64,000 nucleotides of DNA from NCBI GenBank assembly GCA_949296575.1, contig CASFPE010000003.1, forward strand, positions 62,001-126,000. The letters run 5' to 3'. Positions 26,808 through 35,375 of the stretch are shown in pieces. The notes under the pieces are model-generated. The model worked only from the letters and a program-made list of their open reading frames with translations. It was not told where the DNA came from and searched no databases. Position 1 is the stretch's first letter. The number at the start of each line of letters is the position of its first letter. Origin of the DNA: an uncultured Bacteroides sp. (GTDB lineage: Bacteria; Bacteroidota; Bacteroidia; Bacteroidales; Bacteroidaceae). A program made the position numbers and the translations under genes.

Positions 26808-28910
26808 TTAGTCAAAGAAGTTCCATGAAATGCCGAATTTGAACATGCGCGGGTTGAGCGGGTAATGTGGCGCCAGGAAATAGTTGGAGTTTCCCATTCC
26901 TTGGTTCACGTGGTACATCATGACGTAAATCCGCGTGCGTTTCAGGTGAAGGTTCAGGTAGACATTGATGAGCGGATAGCCACCTATTTCAATGAGTTCC
27001 TGCGGATTCTGCGTGCAGAACTGCCCGATGACGGGCGAATACCCGGGCGCATGGTATTTTGTGAAGTAGCGCATGTCGGCTCCCAACTCCACGCTCAGCA
27101 CTTTTTTCGCCAATTTTGCGCTGATGTAAAGGTTGTGGTACAGGTTCAGTTCCGGCAGGGGCAACGCCGTGTTGTCGCTCGATTTCTGGTACGTGATTTC
27201 ATTGTCCAAGTGGAGGATGCCCAGCTTGAAGTCCTGTTTCAATGTGGCGGAAAACACTTGGATGTTGTTGGAAGCTTGCTTCACGTGCAGGTTGTTGCGG
27301 TAGCGCGTGGCATTGCCGCTTGTTTGGAAGCTTTCGTCTGCATTGGCAAAGTATGTGTAGTTCTTCACATTCTCGAATCCGGCCATGAGTTGGGTGCGCC
27401 ACCGTTTGACCGACAGTTTCCCTTCGGCGCGCATGCGGTATTCTTTGGACAAGTGGTCGTTGTCCCACCAATAGTAGTTGGAATGGTAATGGCGGTAGTA
27501 GAATCCCGGATTGAGGCTTTTCACGTAAGCATGGGCATCCAAGCGGATGGTGTCTTTGAACAAACGGAAGTTCAAGTCCATTTTCCCGTCCACTTCAAAC
27601 TGCCCGGCGTCTTCGCCCAAGAAAGCTATTTCGCCGGTCACGTTGTAGTGCAGCAGTTTCCCTTCCCTTTTGGCAAACTCTCCTCCTGCGGACAGGGTGT
27701 TTTCTTTGTAGAATTTTTGGGGGATGATGGTTCCCCTGTCCAATGTGTCGGCAAGTCCGAACTTTCTGAACTCATGGGTGATGAAGCCGGTAAGCCCTGC
27801 TTTTGCCCATGGGCTGAAACCTTCGCGGATGGATATGCCGATGGTGTTCTTGATGGAAAGGCTTTGGGTGGCATCTTCCGTGGAGTTTCGATGGAAATAG
27901 TTGTTCACGTATAGGTCTTCCGGGTCGTCGCGGGAGATGAACTTCCGTTCGTTTTTGGTGATTTGAAAGGTGTGTATGAAGCTTGTGACAGGGATGAATT
28001 CTTTTCCTTTGGCGGCCTTTTCGTTTTCTGTCTCCTGCTCGAAGCCTAAATTGTAGCGGTGGGTCAGCAAGATGTCGAATCCTTTGTTGTGGTTCCATGT
28101 TTCCGACAGGTTGGTCAGAATGTCCGATGGCTGGTATTCCCTCCTGCCTCCGGCCATGTCCAAGGGGTCGGTGATGTAGCGGTCATCAACGATTCCCCCG
28201 TTCTCTGCCATTTTCAGCTTGTTGAAACTCATGATGAGGTGGAGGTTGTAATGGTCGCTGTTATAGCTTCCGAACAGGCTGCCGTTGAAGAAAGCTGTGG
28301 ACTGGCTTGCGTAACGCCCTCTCCCGTACAGGTAATCGAACGAGAAACCGATGCCTAATTTCTTGTTGACGTTCACGGAAAAATAGGATTTGAAGCGGTC
28401 CTCGCCGTCGCGGTTGCTGCCGGATTTGTGGTAAGTGAGGTTGGTGAAAGGCGACTTGGTGTTGGTGAACATCAGTTTGTCGGGCGGGAGGATGAATGCC
28501 GAATAAGGGTCGGTGAAGAACATTTGCGTGGAGGGCATGCGGTTGAAGAAAATGCGTGATTCTCTTGGCGCCCCCATGTTGCCCAAGAAATTGTATTCGC
28601 CGTTGTAGCCGTCGGACAGGTTGCTGTTCTGGAAATGGTGGAAGAGCGTGTCGACCGGTGCTTCTTTTCGGTTGCCTAACCGTGTGTCGATGTTCCACAT
28701 GTGCAATTCGATGGGGATGGAACTGGCGTCTATTTCCTGTTCTGTGGAGTCCTCGTCCATCCTGTCCATGTTCCGGTCGCTGAAACTGTTGTTGCCCATC
28801 CCGGCATCTCTTTCCATGAGGCGGTCGATGTTTTGGGCGCAGACGGCAGGCGGAAGCCCATATTCTGCAAGGAGGAAAATGCAGATGTATGTGATGAATT
28901 GCTTTTTCAT
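26808..28910 (-). CDS. putative outer-membrane porin (Porin_10-like)
   Basis: About 700 residues from the ATG at 28910; a TTG twelve bases earlier lies inside a -7 promoter-like box and is rejected. A signal peptide (ending AVCAQ) is followed by a Ser/Asp-rich segment and a long beta-rich region with alternating aromatic strands. The final strand ends in aromatic Phe (GISWNFFD), as in outer-membrane barrels. Homology is judged from remembered features of the Bacteroidota putative porin family. The solute-binding protein gene overlaps or abuts its 3' end, so the two are probably co-transcribed. Confidence 0.72.
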   Translation of the reverse strand: MKKQFITYICIFLLAEYGLPPAVCAQNIDRLMERDAGMGNNSFSDRNMDRMDEDSTEQEIDASSIPIELHMWNIDTRLGNRKEAPVDTLFHHFQNSNLSDGYNGEYNFLGNMGAPRESRIFFNRMPSTQMFFTDPYSAFILPPDKLMFTNTKSPFTNLTYHKSGSNRDGEDRFKSYFSVNVNKKLGIGFSFDYLYGRGRYASQSTAFFNGSLFGSYNSDHYNLHLIMSFNKLKMAENGGIVDDRYITDPLDMAGGRREYQPSDILTNLSETWNHNKGFDILLTHRYNLGFEQETENEKAAKGKEFIPVTSFIHTFQITKNERKFISRDDPEDLYVNNYFHRNSTEDATQSLSIKNTIGISIREGFSPWAKAGLTGFITHEFRKFGLADTLDRGTIIPQKFYKENTLSAGGEFAKREGKLLHYNVTGEIAFLGEDAGQFEVDGKMDLNFRLFKDTIRLDAHAYVKSLNPGFYYRHYHSNYYWWDNDHLSKEYRMRAEGKLSVKRWRTQLMAGFENVKNYTYFANADESFQTSGNATRYRNNLHVKQASNNIQVFSATLKQDFKLGILHLDNEITYQKSSDNTALPLPELNLYHNLYISAKLAKKVLSVELGADMRYFTKYHAPGYSPVIGQFCTQNPQELIEIGGYPLINVYLNLHLKRTRIYVMMYHVNQGMGNSNYFLAPHYPLNPRMFKFGISWNFFD

Positions 28911-28919
28911 AAATCTGCG

Positions 28920-28927
28920 CAAATATA
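28920..28927 (-). promoter_or_regulatory. putative -7 promoter box very close to the porin start codon
   Basis: On the minus strand this reads TATATTTG, with the box ending only 9 bases before the ATG at 28910. If real, the transcript would have almost no 5' leader. A -33 TTTG exists only at a long spacing (26 bp). Confidence 0.35.
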
Positions 28928-28970
28928 CAACAAAAAATCCTTTGCATGGCGGGCAAAGGATTTTTTGTTG
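28928..28970 (-). terminator. 18-bp perfect hairpin terminator of the kor operon (bidirectional form)
   Basis: Arms 28928-28945 and 28953-28970 are exact reverse complements around a 7-nt loop. A/T-runs flank the GC core, so on the minus strand it reads as stem followed by U-run. It lies 17 bp past the korC stop codon and separates the kor operon from the porin gene. Confidence 0.88.
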
Positions 28971-28986
28971 CGCTTCCGCTATTATG

Positions 28987-29529
28987 TTATTGCAAATGAA
29001 TGATTTCCATCCCTTTCAAGATGGCTGCCTCGTTCATGGGCAACAAGTGGTGGTGGCGTTCGGGCAATGTCTTTTTCAAACCTTTCATGACACTTTCTAT
29101 TTTGACGATGGGTTGCACTTTCAGCAGCCCTCCCAATACAATCATGTTGAAAGCCTTTGAATTGTTCATCTCGTTGGCGGCATCCATTGCGTCGATCCGG
29201 TAGATTTGTATGTCTTTCCGGGTAGGAGGGTTGATGATGCCGTAACCGTCGTAGATAAGTATGCCTCCGGGCTTTACTTTGCTTTCAAACTTTTCCAATG
29301 AGGGTTGGTTCAAGATGATGGCCGCATCATAAGAACTGAGGATGGGAGATGATATTTTCTCGTCGCTGATGATGACTGTCACATTGGCGGTGCCTCCTCG
29401 TTGTTCCGGGCCATAGGCTGGCATCCAACTCACTTCTTTGTTTTCCATTAGCCCGGAGTAGGCCAATATCTTGCCCATGGACAATACTCCTTGCCCTCCG
29501 AAACCTGATATGATTATTTCTTCTTTCAT
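28987..29529 (-). CDS. korC: 2-oxoacid:ferredoxin oxidoreductase, gamma subunit
   Basis: 180-residue gamma subunit of the CoA-dependent 2-oxoacid oxidoreductase, which oxidatively decarboxylates a 2-oxoacid to an acyl-CoA and reduces ferredoxin. The N-terminal signature GFGGQGVLSMGKILAY and the segment MPAYGPEQRGGTANVTVI are characteristic. It is the last gene of the operon and is followed by a strong terminator. 2-oxoglutarate is the likeliest substrate; branched-chain 2-oxoacids (Vor) are the alternative. Confidence 0.9.
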   Translation of the reverse strand: MKEEIIISGFGGQGVLSMGKILAYSGLMENKEVSWMPAYGPEQRGGTANVTVIISDEKISSPILSSYDAAIILNQPSLEKFESKVKPGGILIYDGYGIINPPTRKDIQIYRIDAMDAANEMNNSKAFNMIVLGGLLKVQPIVKIESVMKGLKKTLPERHHHLLPMNEAAILKGMEIIHLQ

Positions 29530-29550
29530 GGTTGTTGCATTGTTAGTAGG

Positions 29551-30315
29551 TTATTGCTTGTCTTTCAAATCACCGAGCGGATAGAACGGGAACATGTTCT
29601 CCTCCATCCATTTATTGGCTGCTTCCGGCGACATCTTCCATCCGGAATTGCAGGTTGACACGATTTCCACCAAGTTTGAACCTTTGCCATTCATGGAGTT
29701 TTCAAAAGCTTTCCTTATGGCTTTCTTGGCTTTCCTTATGGCGGGAACGCTTTGCACAGACTGGCGTGTGACGTATGCTGTGCCTTCCAATGTGGCGGCT
29801 ATCTCTGTTATCTTCAAAGGGTAGCCATGCAAATGCACATCACGTCCGTACGGGCAAGTGGATGTTTTCATGCCAACCAATGTCGTAGGCGCCATTTGCC
29901 CTCCCGTCATTCCGTAAATGGCATTATTGATGAATATGATGGTAATGTTCTCTCCCCTGTTCAAGGCATGGATGGTTTCAGCCGTTCCTATGCAGGCCAA
30001 GTCGCCGTCTCCTTGATAAGTGAATACCAAACGGTCGGGCCACAAGCGCTTCATGGCAGTAGCAACAGCGGGCGCCCGTCCGTGGGCGGCTTCTTCCCAA
30101 TCGATGTCCAGATAGTTGTAGATGAATACGGCACAACCAACGGGCGACACACCGATGGCTTTCTCTTCCAAGCCCATTTCCTCGATGACTTCGGCAATCA
30201 GTTTATGAACCACGCCATGGCTGCATCCCGGGCAATAGTGCATGGGTGCGTCGTTCATCAATGTGGGTTTCTGGTAAACTAAGTTCTCTGGTCTTATAAT
30301 TTCTTCTTTAGTCAT
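29551..30315 (-). CDS. korB: 2-oxoacid:ferredoxin oxidoreductase, beta (TPP-binding) subunit
   Basis: 254 residues from the ATG at 30315, preceded by a good ribosome binding site (aggagaag). The open frame continues 63 codons upstream to 30504, but that extension overlaps a separate small gene in another frame and is not protein-like. Seen: an N-terminal Fe-S/TPP region (HYCPGCSHG), the TPP motif GDGDLACIG...NNAIYGMTGGQ, and EIVSTCNSGW near the C-terminus. It lies between the small membrane protein (17 bp upstream) and korC (21 bp downstream). Confidence 0.93.
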   Translation of the reverse strand: MTKEEIIRPENLVYQKPTLMNDAPMHYCPGCSHGVVHKLIAEVIEEMGLEEKAIGVSPVGCAVFIYNYLDIDWEEAAHGRAPAVATAMKRLWPDRLVFTYQGDGDLACIGTAETIHALNRGENITIIFINNAIYGMTGGQMAPTTLVGMKTSTCPYGRDVHLHGYPLKITEIAATLEGTAYVTRQSVQSVPAIRKAKKAIRKAFENSMNGKGSNLVEIVSTCNSGWKMSPEAANKWMEENMFPFYPLGDLKDKQ

Positions 30316-30332
30316 AATTTCTTCTCCTATGT

Positions 30333-30500
30333 TTATCGGGTGAATCGAATGAAGAACTCCATCAGCTTCACGGCCAAAGCTGTACCGCACACGTACATGA
30401 ACGGGTGTTTGTCGTCCATGACAAAATAGAGGATGACAGACACAATAGCCAGCACGATAAAGACAAAGTTCAATACGGTTCTTATTTTGTTCGTTTCCAT
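30333..30500 (-). CDS. small single-pass or hairpin membrane protein inside the kor operon
   Basis: 55 residues, METNKIRTVLNFVFIVLAIV at the start and MEFFIRFTR at the end. Residues about 9-27 form a strong hydrophobic helix, and a weaker one may span 34-50. It is read on the minus strand in a frame different from the over-long korB frame. The start lies 7 bp after the korA stop, and the stop lies 17 bp before the korB ATG, so its spacing fits a genuine operon member. I do not recognise a family. A role in membrane tethering of the oxidoreductase is only a guess. Confidence 0.75.
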   Translation of the reverse strand: METNKIRTVLNFVFIVLAIVSVILYFVMDDKHPFMYVCGTALAVKLMEFFIRFTR

Positions 30501-30507
30501 CCAATAT

Positions 30508-31590
30508 TTATTTGATTAGTTTTTCTTTGATGGCATGGACCACTTCATCGGGGTCGGGCACGATGCCTCCCAAGCGTCCGAAGTGTTCCACTCTGACTTT
30601 CCCGTTGACAGCCAAGCGGATGTCTTCCACCATCTGGCCGGCATTGAGTTCCACAGAGAGCATGCCTTTCACTTTCCCGGCATATTCTGCGATGATTTTC
30701 TTGGGGAATGGCCAAAGGGTGACAGGGCGGAGCAGGCCCACTTTGATGCCTTCTTCCCTTGCTATTTCCATGGCTTTTTGTGCGATGCGCGAGCAAGAGC
30801 CGAATGCAACGATCAGGTAGTCGGCATCTTCGCAATGTATTTCTTCATACCGTACTTCGTTTTCTTCAATTTTCCTGTATTTTTCCTGAAGGTGGATGTT
30901 GCGCACTTCCATCACGTCGGGCTTCAATTCCAAAGATGTGATGATATTGGGTTTTCGTCCTTTTTGCCTTCCGTTGGCAGCCCATGGGCATTGCTGGATG
31001 ATTTCTTCTTCTGTGCGGCGGGGCTTTTGCGGCGGCAATACCACTTTTTCCATCATTTGCCCGATGACGCCGTCGGCAAGGATGATGGCAGGGTTGCGGT
31101 ATTTGAAGGCCAATTCAAAACCTAATCCTACGAAGTCGGCCATTTCTTGTACGGAATTTGGCGCGAGGGCTATCAGCCGGTAGTCGCCATGTCCTCCTCC
31201 TTTGACCGTTTGAAAATAATCGGCTTGGCTGGGTTGTATGGTGCCGAGGCCGGGTCCTCCACGCATGACATTGACAATGAGGCAGGGAAGCTCTGCGCCT
31301 GCGATGTAGGAAATTCCTTCTTGTTTGAGGCTCACTCCGGGACTTGATGAAGAAGTCATGACCATTTTCCCTGTCCCTGCGCCGCCATATACCATGTTGA
31401 TGGCGGCTAATTCGCTTTCGGCTTGCAGCACCACCATGCCCGTTGTTTCCCATGGCTTCAGTTCTGCAAGTGTTTCTAAAACTTCAGATTGAGGGGTAAT
31501 CGGATAGCCGAAATAGCCATCGGCGCCGCAACGGATGGCGGCATGTGCGATGGCTTCATTCCCTTTCATTAAAACGATTTCTTCTGCCAT
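30508..31590 (-). CDS. korA: 2-oxoacid:ferredoxin oxidoreductase, alpha subunit (KorA/VorB type)
   Basis: 360-residue alpha subunit holding the pyrimidine-binding and CoA-linked domains. Seen: GADGYFGYPITPQSE near the N-terminus, SSSSPGVSLKQEGISYIAGAELP, and a C-terminal transketolase-like domain (GSCSRIAQKAMEIARE; LRPVTLWPFP). Proteins of this kind in Bacteroidota are named either KorA or VorB; sequence alone does not settle the oxoacid preference. It follows korD by 37 bp and precedes the small membrane protein by 7 bp. Confidence 0.9.
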   Translation of the reverse strand: MAEEIVLMKGNEAIAHAAIRCGADGYFGYPITPQSEVLETLAELKPWETTGMVVLQAESELAAINMVYGGAGTGKMVMTSSSSPGVSLKQEGISYIAGAELPCLIVNVMRGGPGLGTIQPSQADYFQTVKGGGHGDYRLIALAPNSVQEMADFVGLGFELAFKYRNPAIILADGVIGQMMEKVVLPPQKPRRTEEEIIQQCPWAANGRQKGRKPNIITSLELKPDVMEVRNIHLQEKYRKIEENEVRYEEIHCEDADYLIVAFGSCSRIAQKAMEIAREEGIKVGLLRPVTLWPFPKKIIAEYAGKVKGMLSVELNAGQMVEDIRLAVNGKVRVEHFGRLGGIVPDPDEVVHAIKEKLIK

Positions 31591-31627
31591 ATTCGTTGGA
31601 TATTATGATTTCTTGGTACTTTTTTCA

Positions 31628-31864
31628 TTAAACATTTTCTATTTTGACTTTGTACACGGAGATGCATCCGTCAGGGCAGACGGTTGCGCACGACGCGCAA
31701 CCGTTGCATGTGTCTTCCACTACCTGTTGCGCGAAGTTGTAGCCTTTGATGTTCACTTCCTTTTTCGTCAAGGATAATACGTGGAGCGGGCATGCAATCA
31801 CGCACAGGTTGCATCCTTTGCACCGTTCCGTGTTCACGACAATTGCGCCTTTAATTTTAGCCAT
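31628..31864 (-). CDS. korD: 2x[4Fe-4S] ferredoxin subunit of the 2-oxoacid oxidoreductase
   Basis: 78 residues carrying two classical CxxCxxCxxxCP motifs (CKGCNLCVIACP near residue 16 and CNGCASCATVCP near 54), hence two [4Fe-4S] clusters for electron transfer. It is encoded directly upstream of korA and 11 bp after the small TPR gene, so it is the delta subunit of the complex. Confidence 0.93.
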   Translation of the reverse strand: MAKIKGAIVVNTERCKGCNLCVIACPLHVLSLTKKEVNIKGYNFAQQVVEDTCNGCASCATVCPDGCISVYKVKIENV

Positions 31865-31875
31865 AGTTATTACGT

Positions 31876-32151
31876 TTATTGGTTATACATATCTTTATTG
31901 TAAAAGTTCAGTATGTCCATGAGCATGTTTTTGGCTTGCAAAGCCGGGCTCTCGGGGTTGATATCGATAGCCGCCAAATAATTGTTCAGCGCTTGTTGCC
32001 AATCGCCCAATTTGCGGAAAGCGTTCCCGCGCAGATAATATGCCTCATCGCAAGTGTCGGGGCAAGAAGATATAAAGGCATCCAGTTCTTTCATGGCTGT
32101 GTCGATATCCCCTTGGCTGATAAGCATTTTGATATTGTTTAATGGTTCCAT
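31876..32151 (-). CDS. small TPR-containing protein
   Basis: 91 residues with two TPR-like helical pairs (EAYYLRGNAFRKLGDWQQALNNY, NPESPALQAKNML). It is cytosolic, with no signal peptide. It is the first gene after the predicted promoter and sits 11 bp before korD, so it is co-transcribed with the oxidoreductase and may help assembly or be unrelated. Function unknown. Confidence 0.82.
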   Translation of the reverse strand: MEPLNNIKMLISQGDIDTAMKELDAFISSCPDTCDEAYYLRGNAFRKLGDWQQALNNYLAAIDINPESPALQAKNMLMDILNFYNKDMYNQ

Positions 32152-32178
32152 TGTGGTATCTGCCGATGGATTTTATCA

Positions 32179-32213
32179 CAAAGATAGTTTTTAATTTGTA
32201 AAAGGAGAACAAA
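32179..32213 (-). promoter_or_regulatory. putative promoter of the TPR-kor operon
   Basis: On the minus strand: TATCTTTG (32186-32179) matches the -7 box and TTTG (32213-32210) a -33 box with a 23-bp spacer, at the long end of the usual range. The box lies 27 bases before the TPR start codon. Confidence 0.5.
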
Positions 32214-32439
32214 ATGACAGAATAATCTGTGGCTACCCTGCATTTTAAGTTTATTTTGCGTGGCGTATTGGTTGCCGAAAAGAATTTGCTTGTGTGGAAA
32301 TTCTGAAATTGCGGTTGCAGTGTCTTCTGTGTGCCATCGTTGTCATATAGTTATGTGATGGATAATGGAATGAAAAAATGTGGATTTGTAGGCGTAGCTC
32401 TTTTGTTTGCAAAGTGTCATGGTTTGTCAATAAAGTATT

Positions 32440-32469
32440 TTTGTTGAATATCTTGCAATTGTAATTTTG
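32440..32469 (+). promoter_or_regulatory. Bacteroidota-type promoter of the GH78 gene
   Basis: TTTG at 32440-32443 and TAATTTTG at 32462-32469 match the -33 and -7 elements with an 18-bp spacer. Transcription would start near 32475, so a start codon at 32467 is impossible and the ATG at 32497 or 32506 must be used. Confidence 0.65.
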
Positions 32470-32496
32470 CAAAATTCAATTATTGTCTTTAAAAAT

Positions 32497-35253
32497 ATGG
32501 CTCAGATGAAATTATTGTTTAATGCAGGTTTTTTTTGTTTTTTGTTCTCTTTGTTCCCTCTGTTTGTATTAGGTGGGGATATTCCTTTTGAACCTGCGAA
32601 TTTGAAGTGTGAATATTTGGATTCTCCTTTAGGAATCGATGCTCGTCAACCGCGTTTAAGTTGGAATATAGTGCTTCATAGGAATGTGCAGGGAGTGAGG
32701 CAGGCTGCATATGAGGTGTTGGTGGCGAGTTCATTGGATTTATTGGAGTTGGATAAAGGGGATTTGTGGGACAGTGGGCGCGTGTCGTCCGATGAATCCG
32801 TCAATATTGTCTATGCGGGGAAAACTTTGCAATCGAACCAGAAATGTTATTGGAAAGTGCGTACCTGTGATGGAGAAGGAAACTGGTCTGTCTGGAGCAA
32901 GCCTTCGTTTTGGAGGATGGGGCTTTTTCCTGATGATTGGAAAGCAAAATGGATTGGATGTCCTGCAATGGAAGCACAAAGTGTGGGCTGGAAGCCGATT
33001 GGCAATAGAATGCAGGACCCTTGGTTCAGGAAAACCTTCGTGTTGGATGACAAAGTTCAAGATGCTATAATTTATGTGGCATCGATTGGTTACCATGAAT
33101 TGTATGTGAATGGTGAACGGGTCGGGGATGCAGTCCTTTCACCTTCAGTTACAAATCATAAAAGTCGCGCACGTTACATGTCTTATGATATAACTCATTT
33201 TTTGCGTCCGGGAAAGAATGTGGTTGCATTATGGTTAGGAACTTCATGGTCGATATTTCCGGCCTATCAACGCATAGGAGAACCGGCTATCCCTATGGCA
33301 TTGGTTCAGGCAGAAATGTTTTTTCATGGGAATAAGAAAGTGCAGCTTGTATCAGATGATACTTGGAAGGTGCATGGCAGCCCTAACACTTTGATAGGTT
33401 ACTGGGATGCTCATCATTTTGGTGGTGAATTTTATGATGCATCTTTGGAATTGCCGGGATGGAATACATTGGAATTTGAAGATTCTGATTGGGCGGCAGC
33501 CAAAATCTACCAGCCGAATGTTGTGGTTTCAGCAGATAAAACATGGCCTAATCGTTTACTGAAAGAAATTAAGCCTGTCTCCGTTCATGAGTTGGAACCA
33601 GGCATTTATAGAGTTGACATGGGCACCAATTATGCTGGATGGTTTGAAATGCAGTTTGAAGGAAATCCTGGAGATGTTGTGACTTTTATGTTTTCTGAGA
33701 ATGAAAAAGATTCGATTACTTTTGGCATCCATAGCATTTATAAGATAGGCAATACGGGAAAGGGAAAGTTTTGTAATCGATTCAATTATATGGCCGGGCG
33801 TTGGGTGCAAATTAGTGGTTTGCATGCAAAACCTAAATTGAAAGACATTCGAGGTTGGATGATTCGTCCGGATTATCGTCGTATGGGTTATTTTGAATGT
33901 GATGTCCCTCTCTTGAATGATATTTATAATACAGCATTATGGACTTTTGAAAATTTGAGTTTAGGCAATTATGTGGTTGATTGTCCTCATCGGGAGCGTC
34001 GTGGCTATGGTGGAGATGCGTTGGCAACGACACGAATGGGTTTAGGTAATTATGATTTGGGTGCATTTTATACAAAATGGATGGAAGATTGGCGGGATGT
34101 GCAGCAAGAAGATGGCAATGTCCCATACACTGCGCCTACAATGCTTGGTGGCGGCGGCCCGTCATGGAGTGGATATTGCATTACATTGCCTTGGGAAATG
34201 TACAAGCAATATGGAGATACATGCATTTTGAGGGAAAGTTTTCCGATGATGAAGAAGTGGCTTTCTTTTGTAGAAAAGCATTCTAAAGATAATATGTTAG
34301 TAAGATGGGGTGGTAAATGGAGTTTCCTGGGGGATTGGCTTTGGCCGTCGGCTTGGCCTGAACGCAAAGCGATGGAAAGTCAGGGAAAAGCACTTGGCGA
34401 TACTCGTGAAACCTTGTTTTTCAACAATTGCCATTGGATATACAGTTTGGAGACGGCAGCTTCCATTTCGGAAATTTTGGGTGAAGTTGAACATGCTGCT
34501 GCTTATAGGACGAGGGCCGCAGAGGTTAGGAAAGCTGTTCATGCAGCATTTTATAATATAGGAGATGATAGTTATGCCAATGCTTATCCTGCATATTTAG
34601 CTATGGCACTGTATGTGAATTTGCCGCCATTGGATTTGCGGGAAAAGATATGGAAGCGTTTAGAAAAGGAAATTCTCGAAAACCGGAAAGGACACTTTTG
34701 GGGAGGAATAACAGCAGGTTCTTTTTTGTTTCACACATTGTTAGACAATAATTATAATGAACTCATTTATGAAATGGTGACTAAAGAAGATTTTCCAAGT
34801 TGGGGTTATATGCTAAAATGCGGGAATGGGACATATTTTGAAGATTGGGAGTGCCGTGGTTCTGCTTTGCATAGTTCTTATTTGTATGTGGGTAGTTGGT
34901 TTATTGAGGCATTAGGAGGCATTCGGCGGCCTGATGCTGGTTTTAAGCATTTTGTTATAGAACCATGGATTGATCCTAATGGTCCTCAAAAAGTAAAATC
35001 TGAATATGAATCTTTGTACGGAAAGATTGTCTCGCAATGGGAATTATCAGGAAAGGATTTGGAAATGGAAGTGGTTGTTCCACCTAATACCACAGCTGTT
35101 TTGAAGTTGCCTGAAAGTTATTTCCGTTCATTGCGTGTAAATGGGAATAGGTTTGAAAAATCAGATGATGTGGGGCAAGTGTCGCATCAAGAAGGCAGTT
35201 TTTCTCTGCCATTGCATTCGGGAAGCTATGTTTTCTCGGCAACTCGTGAATAA
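32497..35253 (+). CDS. alpha-L-rhamnosidase-type glycoside hydrolase (GH78)
   Basis: About 918 residues from the ATG at 32497 (32506 is equally possible). Predicted exo-enzyme removing terminal alpha-L-rhamnose, for example from rhamnogalacturonan or other acidic glycans. A signal peptide is followed by an N-terminal Fn3-like domain (PANLKCEYLDSPLGIDARQPRLSW), a beta-sandwich with VNGERVGDAVLSP (about 190-330), and the (alpha/alpha)6 catalytic region with VDCPHRERRGYGGDA, the shortened form of the family acidic motif. A C-terminal beta-sandwich completes it. First gene of the PUL, with its own promoter; no lipobox or T9SS domain is obvious. Confidence 0.85.
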   Translation: MAQMKLLFNAGFFCFLFSLFPLFVLGGDIPFEPANLKCEYLDSPLGIDARQPRLSWNIVLHRNVQGVRQAAYEVLVASSLDLLELDKGDLWDSGRVSSDESVNIVYAGKTLQSNQKCYWKVRTCDGEGNWSVWSKPSFWRMGLFPDDWKAKWIGCPAMEAQSVGWKPIGNRMQDPWFRKTFVLDDKVQDAIIYVASIGYHELYVNGERVGDAVLSPSVTNHKSRARYMSYDITHFLRPGKNVVALWLGTSWSIFPAYQRIGEPAIPMALVQAEMFFHGNKKVQLVSDDTWKVHGSPNTLIGYWDAHHFGGEFYDASLELPGWNTLEFEDSDWAAAKIYQPNVVVSADKTWPNRLLKEIKPVSVHELEPGIYRVDMGTNYAGWFEMQFEGNPGDVVTFMFSENEKDSITFGIHSIYKIGNTGKGKFCNRFNYMAGRWVQISGLHAKPKLKDIRGWMIRPDYRRMGYFECDVPLLNDIYNTALWTFENLSLGNYVVDCPHRERRGYGGDALATTRMGLGNYDLGAFYTKWMEDWRDVQQEDGNVPYTAPTMLGGGGPSWSGYCITLPWEMYKQYGDTCILRESFPMMKKWLSFVEKHSKDNMLVRWGGKWSFLGDWLWPSAWPERKAMESQGKALGDTRETLFFNNCHWIYSLETAASISEILGEVEHAAAYRTRAAEVRKAVHAAFYNIGDDSYANAYPAYLAMALYVNLPPLDLREKIWKRLEKEILENRKGHFWGGITAGSFLFHTLLDNNYNELIYEMVTKEDFPSWGYMLKCGNGTYFEDWECRGSALHSSYLYVGSWFIEALGGIRRPDAGFKHFVIEPWIDPNGPQKVKSEYESLYGKIVSQWELSGKDLEMEVVVPPNTTAVLKLPESYFRSLRVNGNRFEKSDDVGQVSHQEGSFSLPLHSGSYVFSATRE

Positions 35254-35326
35254 GTAATCTGAACTTGGAAAAGCCGAATGATTGATTTTGTTTGTAAAGT
35301 ATCAGTCTTTGGAAAGAAAGTATTTT

Positions 35327-35355
35327 TTTGTGGCCTTGTGCAGGCCGTATATTTG
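35327..35355 (+). promoter_or_regulatory. Bacteroidota-type promoter of the GH130-GH26 unit
   Basis: TTTG at 35327-35330 and TATATTTG at 35348-35355 match the -33 and -7 boxes with a 17-bp spacer, 21 bp before the GH130 start codon. Confidence 0.6.
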
Positions 35356-35375
35356 CAATATAAAAAAAGAATAAT

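Larger units (their letters stand above)
32152..32496. other. divergent intergenic region between kor operon and PUL
   Basis: 345 bp without a gene. The left end holds the kor-operon promoter (minus strand) and the right end the GH78 promoter (plus strand). Base composition changes here from GC-rich to AT-rich on entering the PUL. Confidence 0.7.

Noticed and set aside
30316..30504. N-terminal 63-residue extension of KorB
   Set aside because: It overlaps a better small gene in another frame, and the ATG at 30315 has a good ribosome binding site and starts where KorB homology begins.
32467..32496. TTG start for GH78 at 32467
   Set aside because: It lies inside the -7 promoter box, upstream of the expected transcript start; the ATG at 32497 or 32506 gives a proper signal peptide.
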